Positions 26,780-34,952 of a stretch of DNA of 64,000 nt are shown here, piece after piece. The notes under the pieces are model-generated. The model had not been told where the DNA came from. It searched no databases and was given only the letters and a program-made list of their open reading frames with translations. Source of the stretch: Flavisolibacter longurius (lineage in GTDB: Bacteria; Bacteroidota; Bacteroidia; Chitinophagales; Chitinophagaceae); the NCBI GenBank assembly GCA_013327885.1, contig JABUMY010000007.1, positions 186,001 to 250,000 of the forward strand. Reading direction: 5' to 3'. The translations under genes were made by a program, and so were the position numbers. The stretch's first letter is position 1, and every line of letters begins with the position of its first letter.

Positions 26780-27268
26780 TTACTCTTCGTCTTCTCCATT
26801 GATACGATCCAGGGTCTTCCGACCCTTGATGGTGCCGCGCAGGCAGTACTCGCAGGCACAGGGCGGCTTGTTATGGCTGCCGGGGAAATGCCGCCAGCCA
26901 AGGGTTTGCGGCAGGTGCGCAACTTTAGTGATCTCAGACGCTTCAATTTTACGGTCAACGATCAGCTCATACCCAAGTGGATCATCTATATCCATGATCT
27001 CCCGGATGGCCTCGCCCAGCGTTATGTGGCGATGGGGTTTGCCATACCGGCCGGCATATACTTTTTCGTCGGAGGGCAGCCTGAAGTAAACACCAACATA
27101 GGTGCGGGCACCGCTTTGCTTTAACTCCCGCAGCCATTGGTGACTGACATAAAAATTGGGCAGCACCGGCATGCAGAACACACCGGTTTTGTAACGACCG
27201 GTTTTGATCCCGTTTTTGATGATCTTTTGCATGTTTTTTTCATCGGCCAGGTGTACAAGCGTGGGCAT
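26780..27268 (-). CDS. Uncharacterised protein, possibly ADP-ribosyltransferase-like, with a Cys cluster
   Basis: A 162-residue cytosolic protein. The opening TLVHLADEKNMQKIIKNGIK resembles the 'H-x-T/A-..N-x-x-x-I-L-x-x-G' start of ART-fold proteins such as DarT and KptA. A YVGVYFRLPSDEKVYAGRYG segment follows, and a C-terminal PCACEYCLRG (near 136-145) looks like a zinc knuckle. The fold assignment is only inference from the N-terminal pattern. It is read in the same direction as lysC, 87 bases upstream of it. No toxin or antitoxin partner is seen. Confidence 0.6.
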   Translation of the reverse strand: MPTLVHLADEKNMQKIIKNGIKTGRYKTGVFCMPVLPNFYVSHQWLRELKQSGARTYVGVYFRLPSDEKVYAGRYGKPHRHITLGEAIREIMDIDDPLGYELIVDRKIEASEITKVAHLPQTLGWRHFPGSHNKPPCACEYCLRGTIKGRKTLDRINGEDEE

Positions 27269-27531
27269 AGGGCTAGGTTTGATTGGCCCTAAAAATAAGC
27301 GGAACCGGGATAGAAAACGAATGGTTTCGGTTAGCCCCGGAAGGAGAAGGTTAAAACAGGGTGTCGCTGGTAAAACCCCTGATTACAGCCATGCTTTTTG
27401 GTGCCGGCCTTTACCCCTAAAACAGGCTGCTTTTTTTAAGAAATAAACTTCATTTGACACGGTCTGCAAAAAGCAAATTTTGCAGTGAAATCCGTACCTT
27501 GTACCCATTATTAGACTAAATACTGAGCACT

Positions 27532-27966
27532 ATGATCAAAATGCAAATCATCGGCAATCTGGGCAAGGATTGCGTTGTTAACACCGTTAACGGGAAAAAT
27601 GTAATCAACTTTACCGTGGCGCATACTGAGAAGTATCGCGACAGCCAGGGTAACAACCAGGAAAAAACAACCTGGGTTGATTGCGCTTACTGGACCGACC
27701 GCACGGCCGTTGCCCCTTATTTACAAAAAGGAACGCAGGTTTATGCGGAAGGTACGCCTGAAGTCCGCTCTTTCACCCGCAACGACGGCACTGCCGGCGC
27801 TTCGCTTTCACTTCGTGTAAGGGAAGTACAGTTGCTGGGCCGCAAAGGCGAGGGCAATGGCTTTGGTGGCGGTGACAGCCAGCCCCGCCAGGAACAGCAA
27901 CAGCAAACACAAGAAAGATCAGCCGTTGGCATTAGCCACGACGTAGCAGATGATCTTCCCTTCTGA
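27532..27966 (+). CDS. ssb: Single-stranded DNA-binding protein
   Basis: SSB coats single-stranded DNA in replication and repair. The 144-residue protein has an OB fold at about 1-105 (MIKMQIIGNLGKDC, VINFTVAHTEKYRD, TWVDCAYWTD, YAEGTPEVRSF), a Gln/Gly-rich linker (NGFGGGDSQPRQEQQQQ) and the partner-binding acidic tail DVADDLPF. The 263-base region upstream has no gene and no clear consensus promoter. A strong terminator follows directly. Confidence 0.95.
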   Translation: MIKMQIIGNLGKDCVVNTVNGKNVINFTVAHTEKYRDSQGNNQEKTTWVDCAYWTDRTAVAPYLQKGTQVYAEGTPEVRSFTRNDGTAGASLSLRVREVQLLGRKGEGNGFGGGDSQPRQEQQQQTQERSAVGISHDVADDLPF

Positions 27967-27984
27967 TAAAGCCTTGCAAAAAGA

Positions 27985-28014
27985 AAAATGCTCCCATCAG
28001 GGAGCATTTTTTTA
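27985..28014 (+). terminator. Rho-independent terminator after ssb
   Basis: ATGCTCCC and GGGAGCAT pair around ATCA, followed by a run of T. It can also work on the other strand for the oxidase operon. Confidence 0.9.
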
Positions 28015-28060
28015 TTGGACACACACACATGAAAAAATGAAAAGAGAATTGGCCGCTTCT

Positions 28061-28774
28061 TTAGTGGCAAATCACCTCGCTACCCGAAACCTGCGGCAGC
28101 GCAGGACTGATATAAGGAATGCCCAGGTTCAATCCACGCAGCACCAGGAGTGCCGCCATGCAGGCCAGAAAAACAGGAATGGTTTTGCGCAGACGCATTC
28201 TTACCTGCTGGCTAACGAAACTTCCAAAAAATACAGCCGATAACATAGCAGGGAACGTTCCCAAACCAAATGCTGCCATAAAAACGCCGCCGTTCACCGC
28301 GCTGCCTGTAAGAAAGGATGATGTCAGGGCCAGGTAGATCATGCCGCAGGGAAGTAATCCGTTTAACATGCCAATGCCAAAGAGCGAACTGTTGGTAGGC
28401 GAGGAGAGTAGCTTACCCAACTGGGTGCGCAGGGCCAGGAAAGCGCCTTTGGCAAAGGTTCGTTGTGACAGTGAACGCTTAAACCCTGAAGGCAGGAGAA
28501 GATAAATCAAAATGGCAGCGCCAACACCGATGGAAAGCCCACTTTGAATGCTGGGAGTGATGAGAAAATCACCGGCCAATCCCAGCACCAATCCAAGCCA
28601 GGTATAGGTTAGCACACGGCCCAGGTTATACAATACACCACCGTACAGACGGCTGCCGGTGCCCCTGTTTCCAAGGGGCAGTGCCATGGCCAGCGGTCCG
28701 CACATGCCAATGCAGTGCAGGCTGCCCACAGCTCCCATCACAAAGCCCATGCTGGTTATTTCGGTGATGCTCAT
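28061..28774 (-). CDS. TauE/SafE-like (COG2836) membrane protein of the cbb3 locus
   Basis: The 237-residue protein has about six membrane helices. It begins SITEITSMGFVMGAVGSLHCIGMCGPLAMAL; the GSLHCIGMCGP motif is the metal/thiol signature of the DsbD-like 'heavy metal transport' family that accompanies cbb3 oxidase genes and is thought to help copper or cytochrome maturation. The ATG at 28774 is 7 bases after the ccoH stop and fits the first helix; a longer frame starts inside ccoH and adds a polar leader. It is the last gene of the oxidase operon. Confidence 0.85.
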   Translation of the reverse strand: MSITEITSMGFVMGAVGSLHCIGMCGPLAMALPLGNRGTGSRLYGGVLYNLGRVLTYTWLGLVLGLAGDFLITPSIQSGLSIGVGAAILIYLLLPSGFKRSLSQRTFAKGAFLALRTQLGKLLSSPTNSSLFGIGMLNGLLPCGMIYLALTSSFLTGSAVNGGVFMAAFGLGTFPAMLSAVFFGSFVSQQVRMRLRKTIPVFLACMAALLVLRGLNLGIPYISPALPQVSGSEVICH

Positions 28775-28781
28775 ACGTTTT

Positions 28782-29219
28782 TTAAAAAAAGATCGTGCTT
28801 TCGTGGTAAAAGGTTTTGCCACCGGTCTGCCAGGAAAGTTTTACCTGGTACATGCCGGAGAGTTCCTTTTCTAATTGCAGCTTGTAAAAACCATCGGTAG
28901 TGGAAAAGTCCTGTCGAATGTCTTTGGCGGCATCAGAAGGCCGGTAGAGATACACATCGCCCTGCACGGCTTTACCATTGAATTCTCCCGGCAATTGCAC
29001 TGAAACCGAATTCACGGTATGCTGGATCTTTGGCGGTGAAGAAAGGTTGGCCACCCGGTCTTTCTGGTCGATGACGTCCTGGTATTTCAGCTCTGCTTCG
29101 TAATAATTTTCCGTCACGAGGTCATAACTCTGGTTGCTGGCCTTGAAAACGAGAAAAAGCATCCCAATGACAAAAAGCGAATACCCGATAAAAATTTTAT
29201 AGCCCCAACTGATACGCAT
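28782..29219 (-). CDS. ccoH: CcoH/FixH family cbb3 assembly protein
   Basis: The 145-residue protein has one N-terminal membrane helix (WGYKIFIGYSLFVIGMLFLVF) followed by DLVTENYYEAELKYQDVID, which is the conserved FixH segment, and a beta-rich periplasmic domain. FixH/CcoH binds assembling oxidase and supports CcoP incorporation. It lies between ccoG and the TauE-like gene on the same strand, separated from ccoG by a 100-base rhyming array. Confidence 0.9.
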   Translation of the reverse strand: MRISWGYKIFIGYSLFVIGMLFLVFKASNQSYDLVTENYYEAELKYQDVIDQKDRVANLSSPPKIQHTVNSVSVQLPGEFNGKAVQGDVYLYRPSDAAKDIRQDFSTTDGFYKLQLEKELSGMYQVKLSWQTGGKTFYHESTIFF

Positions 29220-29225
29220 GTTTGC

Positions 29226-29290
29226 TCTGTTTTGAAAGGTTCGATGTTTTTTTGTTCGATGTTCGAAGTTTGAGGTTCGATGTTCTTTTG
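29226..29290. repeat. Quasi-tandem GTTCGATGTT array
   Basis: GGTTCGATGTTTTTTTGTTC, GATGTTCGAAGTTTGAGG and TTCGATGTTCTTTTGC follow each other between ccoG and ccoH. TTCGATGTT occurs three times. No inverted partner was found. Confidence 0.6.
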
Positions 29291-29319
29291 CTCATAACCC
29301 ACGGCTCTCAGCTCCTGCC

Positions 29320-30753
29320 TCATCTCGGCGCCATAAAAGTAGTCTCAGTCACCTCTATGCGTTTATGATCCTGGTACACGCCGATCCTGATCTTTGTCTT
29401 TCGTTTGCTCAACTGGTCAGGAGTTATTTTGATAAAGAAAGGCGACTGGTAATAAGATTCTCCCGCTACGGTCAGCTTGTTGCCGATCACCTGCACTTCT
29501 CCCTCCAGGTCTTCCAGCTTCAGAGTCAGCGGAACATCTTTGCGGGTTTTGTTAGCCAGCTTAATGCTGTACAGGTTGGCAATGCGGCCATCGGGCAGGG
29601 TTTGGTAGATCTGTCCTGGCGTACGAAGGACTGTCGCATCCACGTCAGTGCGGCTTGCTACTAAAAAGCCCAGGAAACAAAGAAGCAAAACCAGCACGGC
29701 AGAATACGCCGCCACCCGCCAGTTGAACTTGTTCTTTTTGCCGGTAGCGATGTTTTCTTCCGAATCGATGCGGATCAACCCCAGTGGTTTGTTGATCTTT
29801 GTCATGATGTCGTCGCAGGCATCGATACAGGCCGTGCAGTTCACGCATTCGAGCTGTGTGCCGTTACGTATATCGATCCCCGTTGGACAAACCCTAACGC
29901 AGGCAAAACAATCAATGCAATCGCCCTGCGAAAGATCCAGTTCTGCTTTTTTCAGCTTTCCCCTGGGCTCGCCGCGACCATAGTCGTAAGCAACCACCAT
30001 CGACTTTTTATCGAGCAGCACACCCTGCAGCCGTCCATACGGACAAACCACCAGGCAGACCTGCTCACGGAACCAGTAAAAGACAAAAAAGAAAACGGTG
30101 GAGAAACCCATCAGCGACAGGAAAGTGACATAGTGTTGAAAGATGCCGTTCTTCACCATCACCTTTAATTGGTCCATACCAATGATGTAGGAAAGAAAAA
30201 AGTTGGCGATAAGAAAGGAGATGGCGTAGAACACTGCCATTTTCACAGCCCGCTTGCGGATCTTGTAGCCATTCCAGGGCATTTCCCGCAGCCGTCGCTG
30301 GGCCTGCGCATCGCCGTCAAGCCAGTACTCGATCTTGCGAAAGATCATTTCCATAAAAATGGTCTGCGGGCAGGCCCACCCACAAAAAGCCCGTCCGAAA
30401 ACCACGGTAAACACAGAGATGAAAACAATAAAAGTTAGCAACCCAATGGCAAAGATGAAAAAGTCCTGCGGCCAGAAGATCTGTCCAAAAAAGATGAATT
30501 TGCGTTCGATCACATGAAACAAGAAGAGCGGCTCGCCATCTACCTTAATAAACGGCAGGGTAAAGAACACCGCCAGGTACAGGACCGTTGCCATTGTACG
30601 CAGGTTGTATAATTTACCCTTTGGTTTTTTGGGAAAAAGAAAATTGCGCTTTCCCTGGGCATTGACGGTTGCAATGGAATCCCGGAACGACTGGTCGAGG
30701 ACCACTTTCTTTTCCTTTTTTACTTCGCTATTGGTTGGGGTGCTTGTTTCCAT
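29320..30753 (-). CDS. ccoG: CcoG/FixG cytochrome c oxidase accessory protein
   Basis: The 477-residue protein has several membrane helices in its first half and two ferredoxin-type clusters near 270-310: CIDCFACVRVCP and CVNCTACIDAC. GRAFCGWACPQTIFMEMIFRK near 121 is a typical CcoG segment. A C-terminal immunoglobulin-like periplasmic domain follows (about 380-477). CcoG reduces Cu(II) for delivery to the oxidase. The start ATG shares one base with the ccoP stop (TAATG), so translation is coupled. Confidence 0.95.
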   Translation of the reverse strand: METSTPTNSEVKKEKKVVLDQSFRDSIATVNAQGKRNFLFPKKPKGKLYNLRTMATVLYLAVFFTLPFIKVDGEPLFLFHVIERKFIFFGQIFWPQDFFIFAIGLLTFIVFISVFTVVFGRAFCGWACPQTIFMEMIFRKIEYWLDGDAQAQRRLREMPWNGYKIRKRAVKMAVFYAISFLIANFFLSYIIGMDQLKVMVKNGIFQHYVTFLSLMGFSTVFFFVFYWFREQVCLVVCPYGRLQGVLLDKKSMVVAYDYGRGEPRGKLKKAELDLSQGDCIDCFACVRVCPTGIDIRNGTQLECVNCTACIDACDDIMTKINKPLGLIRIDSEENIATGKKNKFNWRVAAYSAVLVLLLCFLGFLVASRTDVDATVLRTPGQIYQTLPDGRIANLYSIKLANKTRKDVPLTLKLEDLEGEVQVIGNKLTVAGESYYQSPFFIKITPDQLSKRKTKIRIGVYQDHKRIEVTETTFMAPR

Positions 30754-31667
30754 TATCGTTTTGCTATGCCGGCAGAATCTTTTGCTACTGGTGAATTGTC
30801 TGTTTTGTCTTCAAACGGATCGCCCTGCGGTGCTTTGCCATTGGGCGGGTTGGTGCCAACGATGCTTTTGATATAGCTGGCAATGTTCTTGATCTGCGAA
30901 GGCGAAAATGTTTTCTCCCACGCCTGCATGCCTTTTTCCGGAACACCAAACTTGATGGTCTTGAAAACATCGTTGATGGTACCGCCGTGCATCCAGTAGT
31001 TATCGGTAAGGTTAGGACCTACACCACCTTCGCCCTTGCCGCCATGACAGGCGATACAGGATTGCGCATAGATCTTAGCACCTTCTTCAATGCCTTTGGC
31101 ATCGGCCAGTGTAACGGTTTTTTCGTCCACCATATCACCGGCTTTTTTGCGGTATTCCTCTATCTGTTTTTCTGCCGCTGCCATTTCTGTATGGTATTCC
31201 TGTTCAGGCGTAGGGCCTGTGTTCCATACGTGGTAGCGCAGCATGTAGATCACGGCAACAACCACCGTAATATAGAACCCATATTTCCACCAGGGTGGCA
31301 GGGAGTTGTCCAGTTCCTGTATGCCGTCATAATCGTGGTCCAGTAAGTGATCGGCTTCTTTTTCCAGCGGAATAGCCTTGGTAAAAAGCCTGGCATCCAT
31401 ACGGGTCCACCATTCGCGGAAAGAAGACGTGGCTTGCTCTTCGTTACCGATCGTCTTGATCTTTGACGCCAGGTGCATGACCCCAAAAAAGATCAGCAGC
31501 AGCAGGAGGAGAAGACCAATTGTTGCCACGTTAAAGAAGGGGTCAGACGGCGGTGTAACCGTTGCTTCCTGCGCTTCAGCAGCCAGTTCCTGTGCGGTTG
31601 CCGTAAAGCTTCCGGCACAAAAAAACAGGAAGGAGAGGCCCCATTTTACATTCAGTTTGTTTCTCAT
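30753..31667 (-). CDS. ccoP: cbb3 oxidase subunit III (CcoP-like, one visible haem-c site)
   Basis: From ATG at 31667 the product is 304 residues: signal peptide ending TATAQ, one helix (ATIGLLLLLLLIFFGVMHLA, about 48-67), a cytosolic loop, a second helix (YGFYITVVVAVIYMLRY) and a periplasmic cytochrome c domain with CIACH at 204-208, GGVGPNL and an axial Met in GVPEKGMQAW. Proteobacterial CcoP carries two haem-c motifs; only one is present here. The Bacteroidota form is often like this. CcoP passes electrons from periplasmic cytochromes to CcoO. Confidence 0.92.
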   Translation of the reverse strand: MRNKLNVKWGLSFLFFCAGSFTATAQELAAEAQEATVTPPSDPFFNVATIGLLLLLLLIFFGVMHLASKIKTIGNEEQATSSFREWWTRMDARLFTKAIPLEKEADHLLDHDYDGIQELDNSLPPWWKYGFYITVVVAVIYMLRYHVWNTGPTPEQEYHTEMAAAEKQIEEYRKKAGDMVDEKTVTLADAKGIEEGAKIYAQSCIACHGGKGEGGVGPNLTDNYWMHGGTINDVFKTIKFGVPEKGMQAWEKTFSPSQIKNIASYIKSIVGTNPPNGKAPQGDPFEDKTDNSPVAKDSAGIAKR

Positions 31668-31672
31668 ACAAA

Positions 31673-31882
31673 TCAAGCTTGTTTTACAGTATTCAGTGTG
31701 TTTGTGGTTTCGGGTTCCAGGTCCAGCGGCATGTGGCGCAGGTCTTCTGCCCGTTGCTTGTCCATTCGTTTTACGAGGTAAAGCATCGCAGCAAAAAACA
31801 GCACAAATACAAGCAGCGAAAACACGGGGTAGATGTCGATGTCTTTGATAGACGCGGCGTAGTTTTTTATATACTTAAGCAT
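31673..31882 (-). CDS. ccoQ: CcoQ-like small subunit
   Basis: From ATG at 31882 the product is 69 residues with a single helix (YPVFSLLVFVLFFAAMLYLV) and a charged tail (KRMDKQRAEDLRHMPLDLE). Size, topology and position between ccoNO and ccoP make CcoQ/FixQ the natural assignment. The longer frame from 31942 would translate the inverted rhyming array and is rejected. Confidence 0.8.
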   Translation of the reverse strand: MLKYIKNYAASIKDIDIYPVFSLLVFVLFFAAMLYLVKRMDKQRAEDLRHMPLDLEPETTNTLNTVKQA

Positions 31883-31893
31883 AACTAACGTTT

Positions 31894-31963
31894 GTGAGTG
31901 GTGAGTGGTCAGTGGTGAGTCGGTGGTTTTTTCATTGACCACTCACGACTCACCACTCACCGG
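31894..31963. repeat. Inverted pair of GTGAGTGG arrays between ccoNO and ccoQ
   Basis: Left: GTGAGTGGTGAGTGGTCAGT and GGTGAGTCGGTGG. Right: ACCACTCACGACTCACCACT and CACCGG. The arms can pair over some 25 bases around TTTTTTCATTG, giving a strong hairpin inside the operon. The same unit (GACCACTCACCACTCACC) recurs at 62379-62397. Confidence 0.75.
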
Positions 31964-31964
31964 T

Positions 31965-34157
31965 TTATTTGTTTTCCGCTGTTTGTTTATTCTTGCCAAT
32001 GTCAGTGCCGAGGCGCTGGAGGTAAGCAATGATGGCAATCACTTCTTTATCGGCTTTAACAGTGATGTTGTCTTTTTTCAGAGAAGCGGCAATCTCGCCG
32101 GCCTGTTCCATCAGGTCTGCATTGGCTTTTTTGTCATAACCTTCTTCGTAGGGAACACCTAGCTTTTGCATGGCCCTGATCTTACCCGGTGTGCTGGTCG
32201 TATCCAGGCTGTTGTCGATAAGGAACGAATACGGCGGCATTACCGAACCCGTTGAGATAGCCTGCGGATCATCGAAGTGGTTAAAATGCCAGGTGTTGGA
32301 TTTTTTGTTGTTGCCCACACCGGCGCGGCTCAGGTCTGGCCCTGTTCTTTTCGATCCCCACTGGAAGGGGTGATCGTATACAAACTCTCCGGCTTTGGCA
32401 TATTCGCCATAGCGTTCGGTTTCGCTGCGGAACGGGCGGATCATTTGCGAGTGACAGGTATAACAACCTTCGCGGATATAGATATCACGTCCTTGTAATT
32501 CCAACGGTGTGTAAGGCTTCACGCTGGCAATGGTGGGAATGTTTGATTTCACCAGGAAGGTGGGGATCATTTCCACGGCGCCACCGATCAGGATCACGAT
32601 CAGCGACAGCACCAGCAGTGGTGTCGGCCTGCGCTCGATCCAGCGGTGCCAGTGTTCGCCTTTGTGCTTTACGTATTCTTTTTCCAGCGCAGGCGCTTCG
32701 GCAGCTTCGTTTGCCAACAGTTTGGCTTTGCGTACGGTTTTAAAGATGTTGTACATCATAATGATGGCACCGAGTACAAACAAGGCCCCGCCAAAACCAC
32801 GCACAGCGTAGAAAGGCTTCATGAACGTAACTGTTTCCAGGAACTGGTATTTCAGTTGGCCGCTCGGTGTGAATTCGTTCCACATAGAAGCCTGCATAAA
32901 GCCGGCAACGTACATGGGAATGGCATAGAACAGGATACCCAGTGTAGCGATCCAGAAGTGGAAAGAAGCCAGCTTTTTCGAATAGAGTTCGGTGCGGAAG
33001 ATCTTTGGGATCAGCCAGTACACGATACCAAAGGTGAGCATGGCGTTCCAGCCTAAACCACCAACGTGTACGTGGGCAATGGTCCAGTCGGTAAAATGGG
33101 AGATGGCGTTGATGCTTTTCAGCGAAAGCATCGGCCCTTCAAAAGTTGCCATACCATAACAGGTAACGGCCACCACCATAAATTTCAGCACAACGTCTTC
33201 GCGAACCTTGTCCCAAGCGCCACGCAGTGTAAGCAAACCGTTGATCATACCACCCCAGCTAGGGAAGATGAGGGTAAACGAAAACACAATACCCAGCGAC
33301 TGCGCCCAGTTGGGAAGGGCAGAATACAGGAGGTGGTGCGGACCGGCCCAGATGTAAATAAAGATCAAGGCCCAGAAGTGGATGATAGAAAGTTTATACG
33401 AATACACGGGACGATTAGCTGCCTTGGGCAGGAAGTAATACATCAGTCCCAGGTAAGGTGTGGTGAGGAAGAAGGCCACGGCATTGTGACCGTACCACCA
33501 CTGCACCAGCGCATCCTGTACACCGGCATAAACGGGGTAGCTTTTCAGGAAGCTTACAGGGATCTCGATAGAGTTCACTACATGCAGCACGGCAACGGTA
33601 ATGAAAGTGGCAATGTAAAACCAAACGGCCACGTATAAGTGCCGTTCGCGGCGCTTGAGGATAGTGGCAAACATGTTCCAGCCAAAAATTACCCAAACCA
33701 CGGTAATAGCAATGTCGATGGGCCATTCCAGCTCGGCGTATTCTTTACCGGACGTATAACCCAGCGGCAGGGTAATGGCGGCGGCCACGATAATAAGCTG
33801 CCAGCCCCAGAAGTGGATCTTTCCCATCAGGTCACTCCACATACGGGTCTTCAGCAGGCGTTGGATGGAATAATAGTATCCCATAAAGATGCCATTGCCC
33901 ACAAAGGCAAAGATCACCGCGTTGGTGTGCAGCGGACGCAGTCGGCCAAAACTAAAATTAGCGCCCATGTTGAGCGTTTGCGGAAAAACAAGCTGCAGGG
34001 CCACCCAAAGGCCGCCCAGCATTCCCACCACGCCCCAGATGATGGTGGCGTAGGCAAAGTTGCGGACAAGGGTATTGTCGTAATAAAACGTTTCCAGGTT
34101 GCCTGCTCTTGTTTTGGCGTGAAGAACTTTCGGCTCTACCGATGATTGTTGTAGCAT
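31965..34157 (-). CDS. ccoNO: Fused CcoN-CcoO cbb3-type cytochrome c oxidase subunit I/II
   Basis: The 730-residue protein joins both core subunits of a high-affinity proton-pumping terminal oxidase. Residues 1 to about 480 are the 12-helix CcoN part with haem/Cu ligands in LRPLHTNAVIFAF, WWYGHNAVAFF, GPHHLLYS and HFTDWTIAHVHVG. From about 520 a CcoO part follows one helix, with EGCYTCHSQMIRPF near 565 as its haem-c site. Most bacteria encode N and O separately; the fusion is known in Bacteroidota. It lies 9 bases after ccoS. A possible stem-loop of rhyming repeats follows its stop. Confidence 0.95.
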   Translation of the reverse strand: MLQQSSVEPKVLHAKTRAGNLETFYYDNTLVRNFAYATIIWGVVGMLGGLWVALQLVFPQTLNMGANFSFGRLRPLHTNAVIFAFVGNGIFMGYYYSIQRLLKTRMWSDLMGKIHFWGWQLIIVAAAITLPLGYTSGKEYAELEWPIDIAITVVWVIFGWNMFATILKRRERHLYVAVWFYIATFITVAVLHVVNSIEIPVSFLKSYPVYAGVQDALVQWWYGHNAVAFFLTTPYLGLMYYFLPKAANRPVYSYKLSIIHFWALIFIYIWAGPHHLLYSALPNWAQSLGIVFSFTLIFPSWGGMINGLLTLRGAWDKVREDVVLKFMVVAVTCYGMATFEGPMLSLKSINAISHFTDWTIAHVHVGGLGWNAMLTFGIVYWLIPKIFRTELYSKKLASFHFWIATLGILFYAIPMYVAGFMQASMWNEFTPSGQLKYQFLETVTFMKPFYAVRGFGGALFVLGAIIMMYNIFKTVRKAKLLANEAAEAPALEKEYVKHKGEHWHRWIERRPTPLLVLSLIVILIGGAVEMIPTFLVKSNIPTIASVKPYTPLELQGRDIYIREGCYTCHSQMIRPFRSETERYGEYAKAGEFVYDHPFQWGSKRTGPDLSRAGVGNNKKSNTWHFNHFDDPQAISTGSVMPPYSFLIDNSLDTTSTPGKIRAMQKLGVPYEEGYDKKANADLMEQAGEIAASLKKDNITVKADKEVIAIIAYLQRLGTDIGKNKQTAENK

Positions 34158-34166
34158 CTTTGGTCG

Positions 34167-34328
34167 TTATTTAGAAGTTTTGTTTTCAGGAATGGTGTCG
34201 TCAAACAGCATGCGTACCGAAGGTGTGTAGTCGTCGTCATACTGGCCTTTTCTCACCGAAATGATAAAAGCCGCCAGGAAGGTTCCGGCAACAATGACAC
34301 TGATGATGACAAGGATGATGATAACGCT
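34167..34328 (-). CDS. ccoS: CcoS family cbb3 maturation protein
   Basis: From ATG at 34328 the product is 53 residues: one helix (SVIIILVIISVIVAGTFLAAFI) then SVRKGQYDDDYTPSVRMLFDD, the CcoS signature with its acidic stretch. CcoS is needed for haem and copper insertion into the oxidase. It is the first gene of the ccoS-ccoNO-ccoQ-ccoP-ccoG-ccoH block. The longer frame from 34364 would cover the -7 box. Confidence 0.9.
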   Translation of the reverse strand, partial: SVIIILVIISVIVAGTFLAAFIISVRKGQYDDDYTPSVRMLFDDTIPENKTSK

Positions 34329-34348
34329 CATGGGAAGTATTTCAGGGT

Positions 34349-34356
34349 CAAAAGTA
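34349..34356 (-). promoter_or_regulatory. -7 box TACTTTTG of the cbb3 operon
   Basis: Exact TAnnTTTG, 20 bases before the ccoS ATG. No FNR/CRP-like palindrome (TTGAT....ATCAA) was recognised in the gap, so oxygen control is not visible from sequence. Confidence 0.5.
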
Positions 34357-34454
34357 TTTTTCACCCGCAGCGATAGGGATGAGGTCTGTCAAAGGTTTTT
34401 ATGAGAAAAATCAGGTTAAGCAAACGCCTGGAAGGCTATGCGGTGGGAAGGATG

Positions 34455-34545
34455 GGCAATTTGCAATAGGCAATTGACAATACGCAATGGGCAATGATCA
34501 AATTAAAATGCTCAATATGCAATTCTCAATGTTCAATTTTCAAAT
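34455..34545. repeat. Long quasi-tandem CAAT array
   Basis: About twelve imperfect units of GCAATNN/TCAATNN: GCAATTTGCAATAGGCAATT, GACAATACGCAATGGGCAAT, then CTCAATATGCAATTCTCAAT and GTTCAATTTTCAAATG. Units stay in one orientation. With the dispersed repeat at 34714-34885 it accounts for most of the 34329-34952 gap; I see no gene there. Confidence 0.7.
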
Positions 34546-34713
34546 GAAAAACAGGCCATTCAAGCATTCCCGAATCCCGCTGGTTCAGCGCCTTATTGCG
34601 CATTAGCTAACGTTTCTATTTGCTGTTAAGAAAGGATAGCGCCATACAGCGCCTGCAGTGTCTTGCTTTATAGGCCGATTAATGAAATTTGTATCATGCT
34701 GCCTATAGTGAAG

Positions 34714-34885
34714 AATGTAGCGCAAGAGAAAGAATGCATTCAACGTGCATTGTGCAACCAGTAATGAAAGCCTGTTGTGCGCTGGCCCGGAAAAAGCAGC
34801 GGAGTCTTGTCATCCTGAGCTTGTCGAAGGATGCTTTTTCCTTGAACTTTTGGCTCCACCTTTTCGGGAGAAAAAAGGTGGAAAG
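34714..34885 (+). repeat. Dispersed repeat, copy B, with a nested REP hairpin
   Basis: Inverted counterpart of 1483-1640. Between AAAAAGCAGCGGA and CTTTTTCCTTGAAC it carries an extra CATCCTGAGCTTGTCGAAGG-type hairpin (34811-34833), a palindrome widely dispersed in many bacterial genomes. The nested insertion shows that the elements accumulate at the same sites. Confidence 0.72.
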
Positions 34886-34952
34886 GGAAACTACCTAGCG
34901 TAAAACCTGTCTGCAACTATGGTTGGTCAGGCACCCCATCCACTTACAGAGG

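Noticed and set aside
31883-31942. Longer CcoQ reading frame starting at 31942
   Set aside because: The added 20 residues are a translation of the inverted GTGAGTGG array; the Met at 31882 gives a normal CcoQ.
34689-34898. A 69-codon plus-strand frame upstream of the copper ATPase
   Set aside because: It spans the dispersed repeat and the nested REP hairpin; the LSLSKDA-like peptide is the well-known translation of that hairpin.
34365-34952. Search for an FNR/CRP-like operator before the cbb3 genes
   Set aside because: No TTGAT-N4-ATCAA palindrome was recognised in the gap; only a -7 box and repeats.
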